Shown: in pieces, positions 1 through 13,162 of the stretch
Layout: the number at the start of each line of letters is the position of its first letter
How positions within the stretch are numbered: position 1 is the stretch's first letter
Source of the DNA: Heliocidaris tuberculata
Lineage: Eukaryota > Echinodermata > Echinoidea > Camarodonta > Echinometridae
Direction of reading: 5' to 3'
Assembly (NCBI GenBank): GCA_025618425.1
Contig: CM046832.1
Location: forward strand, 17,951,608 to 18,015,607
Length of the DNA: 64,000 bases
The notes under the pieces: generated by a model
Told to the model about the DNA's origin: nothing
What the model saw: only the letters and a program-made list of their open reading frames with translations
The model's database searches: none
Position numbers and translations under genes: made by a program

Positions 1-59
1 ATTCAAAAACAATAAGAGAAATTACTCCAAGTAATCAAAATGGTCATATTTTGATATTC

Positions 60-640
60 TTATCTTTGAAAGATACAGATAAATCTTCATAATCATAAAC
101 CAACATAAGACAATGTGAATGTGTAAAGTGGAAGTTGAAATTTTGCAGAAATTTTCATCCAATATTCACATTAAAAACTTTGAGGTTAGTCCATATATTT
201 TTCTATCTTGAAAAGGATGAATGGGACAAAAAATAGACTGTTGCCATTTCATGACGCATACTCTTATAGAAATAAAGAACTTAGTTGTAATAGTCAGATT
301 ACATTCAATCTAATACTTCTCCCTTGCAGTGTGAAAAAAAAAATCGACCCTGCCAGGACTCGAACCTGGAATCCCCTGATTCGTAGTCAGATGCCTTATC
401 CATTGGGCCACAGGGCCGCTGTCCATATGAGCGACTACATGTATAGTTGAGCATCCAGTTCGTGGTTGTAATCTTTTCTGCGGGATCTATTCAAGCTAAT
501 ACTGACTCTCGAGATGAAAGTGAATCATCCTCTCCAATATGTGACGCCAAATACTTAATAATATTAATAATAACATTTCAAAGTTGTCTTATTTGTGAGA
601 TGGGGCGGAGACGGTCCCTGTCACTATCAACAACATGCTT
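60..640. repeat. segmental duplication unit around tRNA-Arg copy 1
   Basis: This stretch pairs with about 1420-1930. Shared words run in the same order on both sides of the tRNA: a TGTGTAAA segment, TGCAGAAAT, AGATTACATT, AATCTAATAC, the tRNA itself, a (G/C)ATCCAGTT block, then TCTTTTCTGCG/TCTTCTCTGCG and GGGGCG. The flanks are clearly diverged while the tRNA is identical. The open frames that cross the tRNA here are artefacts of this duplication. Confidence 0.7.
345..417 (-). tRNA. tRNA-Arg (anticodon ACG), copy 1
   Basis: Read on the minus strand this is a full 73-nt cloverleaf. The 7-bp acceptor stem (GGCCCTG with CAGGGTC) has one G-T pair. The anticodon loop is CTACGAA, giving anticodon ACG, which is read as ICG and decodes CGU/CGC/CGA arginine codons. 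The T arm is CCAGG-TTCGAGT-CCTGG and the discriminator base is G. Internal pol III A box (TGGCCCAATGG) and B box (GGTTCGAGTCC) are intact. A run of T residues follows the 3' end on the minus strand and should act as a pol III terminator. No CCA is encoded and no intron is present, as expected for this animal tRNA. The sequence is identical to the three other copies in the window. Confidence 0.97.
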
Positions 641-904
641 TTTAAGCTGGAAGAAAGAAAGAAACAGGTCATTAAAAATGTTAACGAAAACATTTATTAT
701 TGACAATAATTAAAGAAATAATTAAAATGATTAATTCCAATAATTTTAAAATTCATATCATGGTACGAATGACTCCAAAATAATAGATATCATGCCACCA
801 CCAATATATAAGCTTATACTTTTAAAAACCTCAGTTGGACTGGTATTTCGACAAGTATCAAATCGGTAACAAGGTTGTTAAGTAAAATATAATTTTTAAA
901 AAAT

Positions 905-977
905 CGACCCTGCCAGGACTCGAACCTGGAATCCCCTGATTCGTAGTCAGATGCCTTATCCATTGGGCCACAGGGCC
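905..977 (-). tRNA. tRNA-Arg (anticodon ACG), copy 2
   Basis: The 73-nt sequence is identical to copy 1, with the same ACG anticodon loop, T arm and A/B boxes. A TTTTTT run just after the 3' end on the minus strand is a pol III terminator. Unlike copies 1 and 3, its immediate flanks show no obvious similarity to those of the neighbours, so it may have arisen by a separate event or its flanks have diverged. Confidence 0.97.
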
Positions 978-1419
978 ACGGTTAAATCATGAATGAACTT
1001 CATCGTCCACTTCAGAATGATCATGCATAATATTCGTATGTACATATACTACATGCATAATTATACTTATAAAATTCAAAGTCTGACTTTGCAATTATGA
1101 CCTCGCTTTCTATTCTTAACTTTTTTTTTTAGAGGTGTATAGCATGTACCGGGATCTCGCCGCGGGAGAAGATAATATCTCTAAAATATGAGTTTGCACA
1201 TATAGTCATGCCGATGGATAAAATATATTAACACAAAAGAAATTAATCAGTCAGCAATCTCATAATTGTACTATACAATACAGTATTAGTGTTTGCAAAC
1301 AGGCATATTATTCAGGCGATACTATCGTTGTCAGATAATGGAGATAATTAATGTCACAGATGTGTATTTGGCCTATTCAGAACGTGTCTACTAACTTTGT
1401 AAACGAATCAAAGTTCATC

Positions 1420-1930
1420 CAGTAAAATCTTCATCAGTATAAAATAACATATAAACCATGTCAGTGTGTAAATTAAAAGTTGCAAATCTGCAGAAATCAA
1501 TGTGCATCATTCATATACAACATTCTGGGGTTAGGCCTTATTTCTCTATTTATTTATGATTATTAAAAAAAAAGATAAATGCCAAAAGATATATAATGTT
1601 GTCACTTCATTACACTATACTTTCAGAAAAAAAGGAAATAAATCGGGACACTCAGATTACATTTAATCTAATACTCTCGTTGACGTGTGGAAAAAAATCC
1701 GACCCTGCCAGGACTCGAACCTGGAATCCCCTGATTCGTAGTCAGATGCCTTATCCATTGGGCCACAGGGCCGCTATGTCATTTGCAGAACTGTTAAGGA
1801 TCCAGTTTGTAGTCATCGTTATCTTCTCTGCGCATGATCAATCCAAAGTGTAGATGGTGTAGACAGCTGCACCTGACTTTTCAAAGTTGATTATTTGTGG
1901 GGCGTTGCAGAGGCGTTCTTTTAACATTGG
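1420..1930. repeat. segmental duplication unit around tRNA-Arg copy 3
   Basis: This is the second copy of the unit at 60-640, offset by about 1,355 bases and in the same orientation. Similarity extends on both sides of the tRNA but is interrupted by small insertions and deletions. Confidence 0.7.
1700..1772 (-). tRNA. tRNA-Arg (anticodon ACG), copy 3
   Basis: The 73-nt sequence is identical to copies 1 and 2, with an intact cloverleaf and pol III boxes. A seven-T run lies just 3' of the gene on the minus strand. Both flanks are recognisably related to those of copy 1: they share an AGATTACATT-AATCTAATAC segment downstream and a GATCCAGTT/CATCCAGTT segment upstream. The gene therefore appears to have been copied together with several hundred bases of surrounding DNA. 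Confidence 0.97.
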
Positions 1931-2379
1931 CAACATACTGTAAACCGGAAAATTAACTGATTATACAAACTTAAGGAATTTCAGTCCTTTAATTTATCAA
2001 TCACAAAATTATCGATTTTTATAAATTCGTCATGGTATATAATTTCTTTATCATCATTTCGAAATTTTTGAAAGCACTATCAAATAGGGATATTGCCACA
2101 TGCAGCTAGGTGTGAATGCAATAAACTTTCCTTCTCTTTCTGCCTGATCTGTCTGAAAATAAATTGAATTAATTGCAATTGTTGGCTCCCATGAGGTTAG
2201 AAAAGTCCTGATTTGGCATCTGATTTACTGCGACGGATGTTGTTACCCCTCCTTCTTCTCCTCTCATCCAACTGGTAAAGACATTAACATTGACCTCAGG
2301 TAGGTCTGTATACCACGCACTCCAATTGACGAGCAAAATTGCATGATTGCCCAGTCTAGTTCTTTTTATGTACTGTATT

Positions 2380-2690
2380 CATGCTTCATCTTTTTGCCAG
2401 GGACCAGCGCTTCTACAAGCTTTGCTTCTAAGCTGGTCTCTGTTTTCATTCTCATTTTCATAAAATTAATCTTAAGTAGTCTTCATTGATGTTACTTTTT
2501 TTTTTCTCTCACAACTCAAACTTTAATGCACTTTGTTTTGCTTGTAATGATCGAAAAATGTTTATGCACTAAGTTGTGTTGTCAATTATTTTGAATATTG
2601 TCAGATTCATAATACTTATTGTTATATACTTTGAAAAAATGAAAATGTAATGAAATAAAATCTAAATCTGAAATCTGAAAAAAAATTGAG
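2380..2690 (+). mobile_element. LINE-like retroelement 3' tail, (AATCTGAA)-type end
   Basis: The block has a hairpin-forming GACCAGC...GCTGGTC pair near 2402-2443. It ends in ATGAAATAAAATCTAAATCTGAAATCTGAAAAAAA, a short tandemly repeated tail typical of 5'-truncated non-LTR retrotransposons. The last about 120 bases are matched by a minus-strand copy ending near 8938, including the TTATATACTTTGAAAAA word. No coding part remains. Confidence 0.55.
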
Positions 2691-4164
2691 ATTTAGGAGC
2701 GGATAACGTATCTGTCAGATGTCACACTTTCTGTGCCAAGTGATGGGGTCTAGAGATAGAGAGGGCAGACTCTACAATGCTCTAGGTTTTACAGAGTTTG
2801 TCCAACTTGGATACATCAGCAGTATAAGGGGCATAATTATATTATATGCTTGCCCGACCAAGCAGCATGCTCTAATTTTGGTTTAGGCCTATAATATGGC
2901 GATGGTTTCTAAATATCATCGCGAAATTATCACATCGAGAATAGTTTTTATCCTTGTATTACAGAGCCTAATATCATTTTGCGCAAAGAATGTTGATATT
3001 AACATGTTTTTTTCCCTTCCCATTTGTGTTCGAGTTGTGTATCCTAAATGTAAGTTTCATCATATTTGTTGTTAAGGCCAAGATATGAAGACTGAAAATT
3101 GATCAAAGATGACGTAAAAAAAAAAAAAAAAAAAATCAGAGTAAGCCTAAATGAATCATTTTCGCCGCAGGGAGAGGGCTGGCGTCTCTTGAATGTCAAC
3201 GTTTTAGTTTCTAGGTTTTCCGATGGAGCGAAGCGAGCAAGGAAACAAATTACTAGGTAAAATATAATAAATAGACCACAGTTTTGCCCGAGTATCATGA
3301 AGTGACTGTTGCCTGAAGTTTGAAAATTCCCGCAGCATCCGCCTCATACCCCTCTAATATCCTGTCCTCTTTCCAACAGAAATCTGGACATTATCAGTTA
3401 TATTTTTTCACCTAAACTGTCAGAATGTTGGCATATCACATATACTATGATCCCAGCAATCTTAATAGTAAGCAACTTAAAGGGCAAATATTGAGGTCAA
3501 CAACCAATGACCACGTTAGCCGGAAAGCCTCGCAGATCTCAAGGCGATACGCTTTTGAAAATGAAGTACAAAAACGTTGGCAAAGATATATCCATGCAAA
3601 GATCAACTGAACCCGTCTTGAACATGCGGGCACGAGAAATTGGCACAAATATGTTATTTTACCGTCTGCTGTTTCATTCATGTTCAGTTGCCATCCAGAC
3701 CAAGTGTGCGGTGAGGACGTGTGGGACCTGCATGCGGGAGGTACGTGGAAAGCTATCTTTTAACCTTTTTTGCTTTAATTAAATATCGTTTCAATGTCAG
3801 CGTCTGTTTATGACGTTGTCTAAATGGAAAAGTTGTCCGAATTCCGATTTTGCATGAAAATAGTGCATCTTCTATTCTTCGCAGAGAAAAAAAAGATTCC
3901 TCTCCTCCGAAGGCTTTTGTTTGTATGTTACAGTTTAGAAAATTACCCCCAAAACTGGAATAACTATTTAATGACAGCCGCTTTTCAGGAAGAAAGCTCA
4001 TTACATAATGATATATGATGAATGACATGAAAAGATGAAATCAAGCAATATGTTTGGGTTTGTTGTATCTTTTTGTTAATACAATGTATGAATGCTATCT
4101 TACATTATTTTGTCATGACAGCTACAAGATTGACTATTAGAAACCCGCCTGCAAGCTTCTTCTG

Positions 4165-4200
4165 TGACGTCAAATCAATTTTTAATGTTGCCGCCATGTT
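4165..4200 (+). promoter_or_regulatory. CRE-like TGACGTCA plus YY1-like GCCGCCATGTT cluster
   Basis: A perfect palindromic CREB/ATF site (TGACGTCA, 4165-4172) is followed 25 bases later by GCCGCCATGTT (4190-4200), close to the YY1 core. The same two motifs in the same order and with almost the same spacing sit upstream of Rab11 at 58591-58626. This could mark a plus-strand promoter, possibly for a non-coding first exon of the sialyltransferase-like gene 3.9 kb downstream. That link is inference. Confidence 0.35.
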
Positions 4201-5378
4201 CGTGCCAAATACTGTCTGTGACCGATAAATGCCCCCATGTAATATATTTTGATGATTTTATCGTAACAGCGAGACGATATCCCTCACTGCAAAAATGATC
4301 TATCAACATTCTCTCATTTCTAAGAAGTCAAAGGCCTGATTTCTTTCTGATGTTGACTAAATGATGCGACATCTGTTGTGCTTCATTCATATTTTCACAG
4401 AATAATGATGGGCAATAATAGTGATTGACTGCAATATTGTCTGCGCTGTTTAAGGACAAATCGTGGTTCTTGACATTCACCAAGTACCTACATAAGCGTA
4501 TATGGGCACATTTCGTGGAGGAGGGGGGGGGGGGGGGGGGGCTTACGTCTGTTGCCCGAATATTAACGCAGTCTCAGTTTCTAAAAATTGCGAACGATAA
4601 TATATAAAATATATATAAAATAACAGACCACCTCGCTGCCCGACTGTGAGTTGACGATTGCCTGAATATGGGTAATAATTAATGGGGGGGGGGGGGGGGG
4701 GGGGACTCCCGGCCGCCCCCCCTAATGTCTGCTATCATGTATTGATATCTGTCAATGCTGGGTGCTTTCAACTACCAAATTCTTATCTCTGGTCTATTTT
4801 TCAGCGACAAAGGCAGCTACCATGCATGAACCACATCTTTTTTCTAAAAATATTTTGATATTTTTGTTGCAGTTTCTAGCTCCATATTCTAGAAGCCTGC
4901 AAATTAGCCCCTTTTTTTACCTCAGTGGTAGGGAAATACTATATGACATTCACTTGAAACCTACATGAGATTAATGACCCATTCCATCTAAATATGCTCA
5001 CAACAGCGTGACATTGACATTGAGGTTATTTGGTCTATTGATGAAGAGGAACAGAGCCTGCCCAGCATGACGTCATAACAGGTATACGCTGAGCACCGAT
5101 TGTCGTGTGGTGAGCTAATTGAGATGTGATCAGCGAAAACAGCTGACTGAACTTCCATATTTCTGTGAGCCAATGGTTCTATTTTAAGGAGAATGAACTT
5201 CAGCTAACATTAGCAGATAATTCATAACGAAAATTTGAGCTAGCATGTTCTAGCACTTCTAAAACTACTGACATTTGATTACTTAGTAGGAAAATAAGTT
5301 TCCTTACTATTTCCATCAATGAGATGACCCCATGGAAGGACGTCTAGCAAGGAATGTAATGACAGATATTACACAAGC

Positions 5379-5743
5379 CAGTGGCGGATTTAGGGGGGGG
5401 GGGACACACATCTGGCCCGTGCCTCCCTTTTGGAAGAAAAGTATGCATTGTGCCTTGTGCCCCCCCCCCACCCTTTTAGAACGAAAAAACTTTTTTTTTT
5501 GCTTGTCAGAGAATTATGGAGGGAAATTGGACCCCATAACTCCCCCCACCCCCACTGAGCGGATTTTGGAGGTCTGGGGGAATTTTTTTTTTGTCGCCAC
5601 CCCCCCCCCCCCCCCCCCCGAGCGACTTTTCGAGAGCTGGCGAGACCCCCAAAATACGGGTCTCCCTCCAAGCGGTTTCGAAAAGTTGACAAACCTGCAT
5701 TTGTGTGCCCCCCCCCTTATACAAAATCCTGGATCCGCCCCTG
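5379..5743. mobile_element. hAT-like MITE, 365 bp, with 8-bp target duplication
   Basis: The termini are CAGTGGCGGAT... and ...GGATCCGCCCCTG, imperfect inverted repeats of the hAT type. The element is flanked on both sides by the identical 8-mer ACACAAGC (5371-5378 and 5744-5751), the target duplication length of hAT transposons. The interior is long C and G runs plus a TTTTGCTTGTCAGA word shared with the elements at 10005 and 24354. It is non-autonomous, and open frames across it are low-complexity artefacts. Confidence 0.88.
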
Positions 5744-8070
5744 ACACAAGCTATGTTATCATGAGAATCAGACTGCCCTTCCTCACTGAGGGTAACTCGG
5801 ATTTCGGCAAAAAAACAACATATCAAATACGATCTCCAATAAATTTCCATAAATGAATCCTGAGAGGGACCTCAGAAAGCACTCCCTGCTACACTATCCA
5901 TCCTTCCTGTTTCTCTGAAACAGCGATACCATATAAAGGACACAATCGTTCCTCTCTTGTTTTATTTTGGTAGTTTTGAAATCCCAGTGTTAATAGGTCT
6001 CGTAAGTTTACAAAATGATGTACAATTCATGTAAACAAGTGTAGTTATAACTGAAAGGCTTTCTGTAATATACAGTCATTCTATTTTAAGATATCTAATT
6101 GAGAATAATTGTCATGACTGTAGTCTGTGGAATCCCAAGCGGTATACGGCTTTAATATGTGCGACATTTTCTGACATTTGATGTTGATATGAAGACCGAT
6201 AAAGGGCTAAAGTAAGGAGGTTGCTTCATACACCTTTGAAGTGACATTAACAAATAAATAACTTGTATTTTCTTAACCAAGATTATACTGATGTAGGTTC
6301 ACGCGACAATGTAATATTTGGTGAGAAATGACGAGGAAATAAAATCCTGTCTCTACATTATCATTTACTGAACCCCGTAAAAAATCCATCCCGGACATCA
6401 CAACAGATCAGTACGGGAGCCAGGATCCTCTGACCGGGGGGGGGGGGGGGGGGGTACATGTATGTTTTCAAAATACCCGACAAAAAAATTAAAAATCTAT
6501 TACACTGTTCAGACCAAAAACAAAATCAAATATTAATCTTTGACACCACCCCCCCCCCCAGTTCTCAAATTTGGCAGGGGGCACAATATACAAGCACTCA
6601 AATAAAGAAATATAATAATATGCTTGGCTTAGGAAAAGGGAGGGCATAGCTTGGCCTGCCCCCCTCGTTATGAAAAACCTGGCTATAAACGCTAGTAGGA
6701 AAAGGGGGTAGTATCTTCATCCCGAAAGCGGGGGGTTGTTGTGATGATGATCACACCTTGGATCTTATCTCTTGGATACCCCGCTCGTGCTTACCTGCAG
6801 AAAGCATGCAAAAGCAGCCATGAAGTCAAGAGTCATCGTTTGATTAACCTTTACTTCACCGATGACGTGTCTTGTATCCTGCCAACTTCAGGCATGATAC
6901 CAAATCACGTGATACTCGAGGACAATCTGACGACAATCTTCACATTTTCTTCCCTTTTTATGTCATATAGAGCAGGGAGAGAGGATGAAGTAGCGGTCAA
7001 AAGAGAAGAGAGGGGAGAATTCACCGTTAACCAAAGCTGTGACGATGATCACAACGTCGTCATTTTCTTCGTAGGCTTGGGGAAGCCGGTGGAGGTTTAA
7101 AGGGATTTGCTAAAGACGCAGCCCTCGCCACCAGCGTCCAGCGATATTGCCTCATACTGCGCTCACAGAGGTCCCTTGACGAAGTTTTGCAATCCGCAAC
7201 ACAGCAGCTGACTGGAACACAACCAGGGCAAGAGCAAGAGCAAGCTAGCGCCAGTGACATCCCACATCCCTCCACGATGGTGGTTCAGGATAACTAAACC
7301 GACAATTTCTCCAATTAGCCAGAAATCTCGACTGGTGTGGCTTGTAATTTGTTGTTCGTTGACGCCTTCTTTGTCTGGAAAAGGACCTTTCATGACCTAT
7401 CACAAATTCATCGAGTTTCTTGGATTGGAAATCAGCGCAACATCGACACATCACAATACACAAATTTCTAATCGGATCCGTTGCATGTTTTAAAGTTGAA
7501 AACAAAAATCGTCAGTGTTACTTGCAGTCTATTTCTGTAAAAAAAAAAAAGAATATGTTGTGTGTTTTACTAGGTTGTCTTGATCGAGATACCGAATAGC
7601 ATTCCAATGTGTTCGAAGGAGCTCAGGATTTTGGGAACGTAACAGGGATGTACTTTGCTTGATGATTCAATGCACAACATCTCGATGCTGCCGCATCCCC
7701 ACCATAAGATGTAAACATCTACGAAATAGAAGCAGCAGTTGCTCATAACACATTAGAATTTAAGCGGAGCAATTATTTCTCAAAGATTTGCTCATATACA
7801 TTCTGAATGTCATCTGCTATCAGATGGATTTTAAGCCACCATCAGCAAAGCAATGCATTTCTGACGGCAGTATATTTCAACATGCCTCTAAGAAACCATT
7901 GCCATCTTTCTGAATAATACCCATCATTTTTCTGACCATCGGTCTGCATCATTTTACTCGGAATTCATTTTTTGGCTATAGTTCATCGTTACGCAATAAT
8001 CACGGCGTCGTCCGAAACCCTCCACACCACCACCGTCAACATCAGCGCTGTGGTCGATCACCGTTTCAAG

Positions 8071-11000
8071 ATGTTGGTTCGGACAGGACGTCGCATCCTC
8101 TTCCTGATATCCCTCACTCTGTCTGTCTTCTTCCTACTCTTCCTTCAGACGCCACATCGTCTACAGCTCAACCAGCTCCAGCAGGCTTACCGAGACTTTA
8201 CCGGTACCACCGGTATCGTACCTAGGTAAGACAATAATCAATTAAAACAAAATTACTGTGAGGTTATAGTGCTGTCAGTGGCGTTTTCTTGAGGGGGTGG
8301 CAGATTTTACCCTTGTCGCCAAAAATTGGAAATCTGTGACTTTCTTAACATTTTAAAATATTCCCTTTTTTGCTCGCTTATTGGAAAGTTTTCGGCTCAC
8401 AGGCGACAAATCTGGTCCGACACTCCCAATTCAAAAGGGTACAAACAAACGCCCCTGAGTGTACCGAGGACCGAAAACTCTAGTCCCGAGTCGATTTGGC
8501 TGGAGTCACAAGTCGAGTTGTGTGAACAGGGTATCGAGTCCACTAACAGATTACGTAAGTTTAGAAAAGTTGCCAAAAAATGATAGTGGCTGCAATTTCT
8601 TGATAGATGTAAGATGTGAGGCATATGATACTTTTCGGGTACTCTTTTGCATTAGAATCATTCCTTCAAATTTTACACGGAAACGCTTATTCACGATTTC
8701 ATATTAAGGTTCAAATAGGTCAAAATGATAATAGAGAAATCATTTTTGTAAGCAGCTCACGTCTGTCGTGTGTCGCCAGTGCTTGATTTTGAGTCACTAA
8801 GTCTGTATTCTGAAAACAAAGTGCTTACGAAAAATATATAAGGAGAGGGATATCAAGGATCCAGTGTCAACGGGGGGAGGGAGAGAGGAGAGGCGGAAAT
8901 TTGGCAATGTCGCCGAGGGGTGGGAGGAAAAAGATTTCAGATTTCAGATTTAGATTTTATTTCATGTCATTTTCATTTTTCAAAGTATATAACAACAACT
9001 ATTATGCAATTAACGATATGATAAAATAATTGACAACGAAACTATATGTGCAGATTTTTTTTTCTCGATTATTACATCTGAGTTGTAAGAAAAAACAACA
9101 GTGAAGACTACATTAGAGTAATTATATGAAAATTCGAAAATGGTTTTTGCAAATGGTAATGCAAAATGAAATAATTCAGTGTCGCAGGGAAAGGGGACAA
9201 AATTAAATAAATATGTCTCCAAATTGTGACGATGACACACACGAAAGAAAATAAAAGAAATAATCAATGGTCAACTTTTAAAATGAATTATATGCTCCAT
9301 CGGCACCACGTCTGAGATACCCAATGCATGGACATAGTACATGTCTCATTTTATTATTTTCATGTTGTATCTTGCCACTCGGGACATTTTTCTGCGAAAA
9401 ATAATAATACATGTCTATCGTATCTTCTGAACCATCTGCCAAATTTTGCATTTGACATAATATTAAGTAAATACATATAAAATGAAAGGGAGGGTAAGGC
9501 GGAAAAAAAAATCAATGATAACTCTAAAGTTCCACTATTGACATAAAACTATACCTGCAACATGCAGTTCGTTGTGAGGCGTCAATGTCAACCTCAAAAA
9601 TGAGACTGCAGACATTTGCAAATCACCCGGGTATACACGTGCCCCCTTGGTACTCACTATACCTTTCACCTAATGAGAGACAAACAGCCTAGGATATACT
9701 GATATTCTTTTACATCATTAATAATGACATAACAAATCAACGATGACTGTGCTCAATTTTAACCAATTTTAAACCCAGAAACCCGCAGAAGACGCTCCCT
9801 GTATAACATTCTCACAATGTGAGTCATGTTTCCCTTTATCCAAAGCTTGCATCCTCCCGAGCATATCAGAATCTGGTCCGAATGATTTGACCTACAAATT
9901 TATAACAGATCGTAATATGTTTGTAATTCGATCTTTTCCATCTCAATTTATACAAATTGACAAAACGGGCGTAAGTGATGACAGCCGTAATTCCCCCATC
10001 ACATCAGGGGCGGATCGGGGGGGGGGGGGGGGGGGGGGGGGGGGGTCACGGAGTCCGGACCCTCTTTTTTTCTCGATAACTCTTCTTTCTTTTTGCTTGT
10101 CAGACATTTTTTTTTGGGGGGGGGGATTGGACCTTCTTTTTTGTTGATAACCGTTTTTGCGTTTTTGCCTTTCGTTTAATTTGGTTTTGATTTGTGCTGT
10201 GATACCCCCCTTTTTTTTCTTAATACCTTTTTTAAGGGAGGAATTGGACCCTCCCCCCTTATACAAAATCTTGGATTTGCTTTCATTTGTGATTAAGCAA
10301 ATGATTTCACGTTTGTTTTTCACATGCATGTGTTGGATTAGGTTTATGAAGATGTAAATTGATAATGCTTGCGGATAATACTGAAAGTTCACAGTCATGA
10401 CAATCATGTTCTGATTATAATATGATGATATTTCTTGATGTTTGTCAGACATAGTTTCCTCATGCTTTACGTGACGGAAAAGAGCACATTCTTACTTGAT
10501 ATTGATACTTATAATTTAATGCAAAAAAGATCCCCGAAAAGGCGGATCATTAATACATCTGTTTAACCATACATCAAAGAAAAATAGGAGACGCTCATTC
10601 GTGACATATGAACATTTAACAGATTTCCTCCTGTAGGTAAATATCCACAGTAATAAACTGCAACAAATATCCATTCATCCTAACCTCTAATCAACATCAT
10701 GTTAATTCTAAATCAACTAAATAGATAGACAGATGTTTGGAAAAGAAGGAGGAGAAGAAGATGAAGGTAAATACATAAGAATGGGCATCGAAAGAAGAAA
10801 GAAAATGCAAGCAACATTCTAGCTGTCTCTCATCATTCTTCAAGCACTTGGTCGTTCTGTTATGGAGATGAATTCGACATGCCCAACCAACGAGACAAAT
10901 AAAATCTCCTAGACGGAATTAATATGAAACGTGGGAACAACTGGCGCTAGACGTGGGCATAGCCGGGTAGAAGGGTTATTCAGGTAGACAATTAAGAGCA

Positions 11001-12063
11001 AATTATGAGAGCATAAATATAGAATGTTGATCAACAGCACATTCTTCGGGTATATCATGACATGGATATGATTTAGGGTTCCGAGTTTAATCCCATGACT
11101 CATGTTTTGTTTATGCACCTCTCCTCGGTCTATGCCCCAAGATTTGGTATATTAGTCCTTAGCATAGAAAGTGAGCGACAGTATTTACATACCATTGTAT
11201 AAGAAGGTTCTATATAAAAAAAATCCTTGACAGAATCTTACAATACGATACAATACTGTTGGGATTTCTTTTCAGTATTTTTTTCTTCAAACATATTGTC
11301 TGCAAGATTCTGTCAAGGTTTAAATAAAATAAAAAAAATCCTTATTGTACAATGGTATTGATCATGTTGATGGACGGCCTTTTGTATTGGAAGCATATAG
11401 GTGTACGAAGGGAGGGGGGGGGGGGGCTGGGGCTGCAGACCTCACCATGCCCCATTTGAAAATACCATTTTTTTTTCGGGCAGCGACATTTAAAACTTTT
11501 TCATATCTTATCTACTGTATTTTCCTGACGAAACAATAACATTTCTTTATTGTCTAACTCACTTCGTTTGTTCGCAATATTTAGACACTGAAAAAGGTGA
11601 TAGAATTATCTGGGCAAGAGGCGACAGCACCCCTCGCGAAACTGTGCCCGTTATATGATCCCTCCTGATCCTTCAGATATAAACTCCCTTTAGTGTTCTT
11701 TTTTTAAACTCATGTTATATCTTAACACAGTGCATTTCAAAGAAAAGGCTATTTTGCTTCATTCTGTCCACAGACTCCACATCCAAAGAATCAGGATCAC
11801 CCTTTATTTCCTCACTATTATGAATCTTGGCACAAGTATACATGGCCTATACATGGATAGATGACCACACCTTTTGAATGAGTCCATCAGGGTCACCTCA
11901 CGCTGTCTCTTCTAAATCTCAAGTTCAAGGGGATCCATTATATAGCACCACAGTGACGCAGAGTGAAATCCTTTTTTACGATGAGAGCGGTGGAGGTAGT
12001 GCTGGTACCCATTCGTTTTTATAGAGGCAGAGAGAGGGCATGGAATGGGGGGCAAGAGAAGAG

Positions 12064-12100
<37 letters not shown>

Positions 12101-12146
12101 GAGGGGACAGAAAGACAGACAAACAGAAACAGGAAGGAAGACTGAC

Positions 12147-12195
<49 letters not shown>

Positions 12196-13125
12196 GGGGG
12201 GGGCTTTATTTGAAATATGTGAATTTCAACGAAAAACAAAATTTTTGAAGATAGTCATTTATTATCGTTTAAAAGTCATAGATACATACGGGCTATATAT
12301 GGAGGTCAGGTGTGTAGGTTAGACAGGAGTATAATGAAGACTTGCTTGACAGGGCAAGAAACGACAGAGAGAAAGATGATCGATGCGAGTAAAATAAGTG
12401 GAAAGGTCACAGATTGAGTGGCATTTTCAAAGAGGATGTGACAGGCACATGAAGCAGACAATAACTATTCACCATTGACTTTTCGAAAAATTTGCTAGGG
12501 ACATTGAATGATAGATAGGGCTGGGGTGTTGCCCCCAACTCAATCATGTCCACCACCTGAAAGCTACCATAACATACCCCATACAACTGCATACAGCTAG
12601 AGTATATTACTTTGGTCACCTTGCTTGACCATGACCATGATATCTATGCATGCATGTATTACCTTGTAGTGATTCTTTGGGGACAAGTTATGGTCAAGGA
12701 ATAGTGACAAAATTGCGTGAATCAGAGTTTAACCGGTATAGTAAAAGTTTCTTGTATTTCACTAGCATATAAGAAGTTGTATGGCACACCTCCTTTTTTT
12801 AAACCAAAACATTTATTACAATTAAATTATGATCGATGCTTCAATGCAGTGTTTGACTTCATACCTTATGGTTTTATTTCCCTCACATAATGAGTTATGA
12901 TTTCAAGACTTTTTTTTTTAGCATGGATGCTATATAAGTGACAAAACTGAATTCCTGTTGAACTTTCTTTTAGTCCATTTTATAAAAGTGCAGAGCAAAC
13001 ACCCTTAAATCTACATGGAATAAAAAACTTCTGCATTTTTCGAATTGTCCTCTGCCCTCGATCGATCAACCTTGTTTTTTTTCTCTCTCTGGAAATAGGA
13101 TGTTGAAAATCTGTAGGGAAAGAGG

Positions 13126-13162
<37 letters not shown>

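Larger units (their letters stand above)
1773..8070. other. gene-poor region upstream of the sialyltransferase-like gene
   Basis: I see no credible protein-coding exon here. It holds a LINE 3' tail (about 2380-2690), long A, G and C homopolymers (A-run near 3116-3136; G-runs at 4523-4541, 4684-4704 and 6436-6454), two TGACGTCA motifs (4165, 5068), a hAT-like MITE (5379-5743) and a CpG-richer stretch near 7060-7300. That last stretch could include the promoter or a non-coding first exon of the sialyltransferase-like gene, but nothing fixes it. Confidence 0.5.

Noticed and set aside
208..450. 80-aa open frame on the plus strand
   Set aside because: It runs antisense across tRNA-Arg copy 1, and the same peptide core appears at 1596-1853 only because the tRNA is repeated.
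3425..3782. Overlapping frames of 61-91 aa with a Cys cluster and a GTACGT donor-like site
   Set aside because: No recognisable domain and no second exon with a matching phase; could be a non-coding exon but not supported.
5332..5856. 174-aa Pro-rich frame and its minus-strand partners
   Set aside because: It spans the MITE at 5379-5743; the Pro and Gly runs are C and G homopolymers.
6741..7100. 119-aa open frame
   Set aside because: No recognisable motif, no splice partners; treated as chance although the area is slightly CpG-richer.
7972..8070. N-terminal extension of the sialyltransferase-like exon 1
   Set aside because: The frame is open but starts only at TTG; the ATG at 8071 sits right before the basic/hydrophobic anchor expected of this family.
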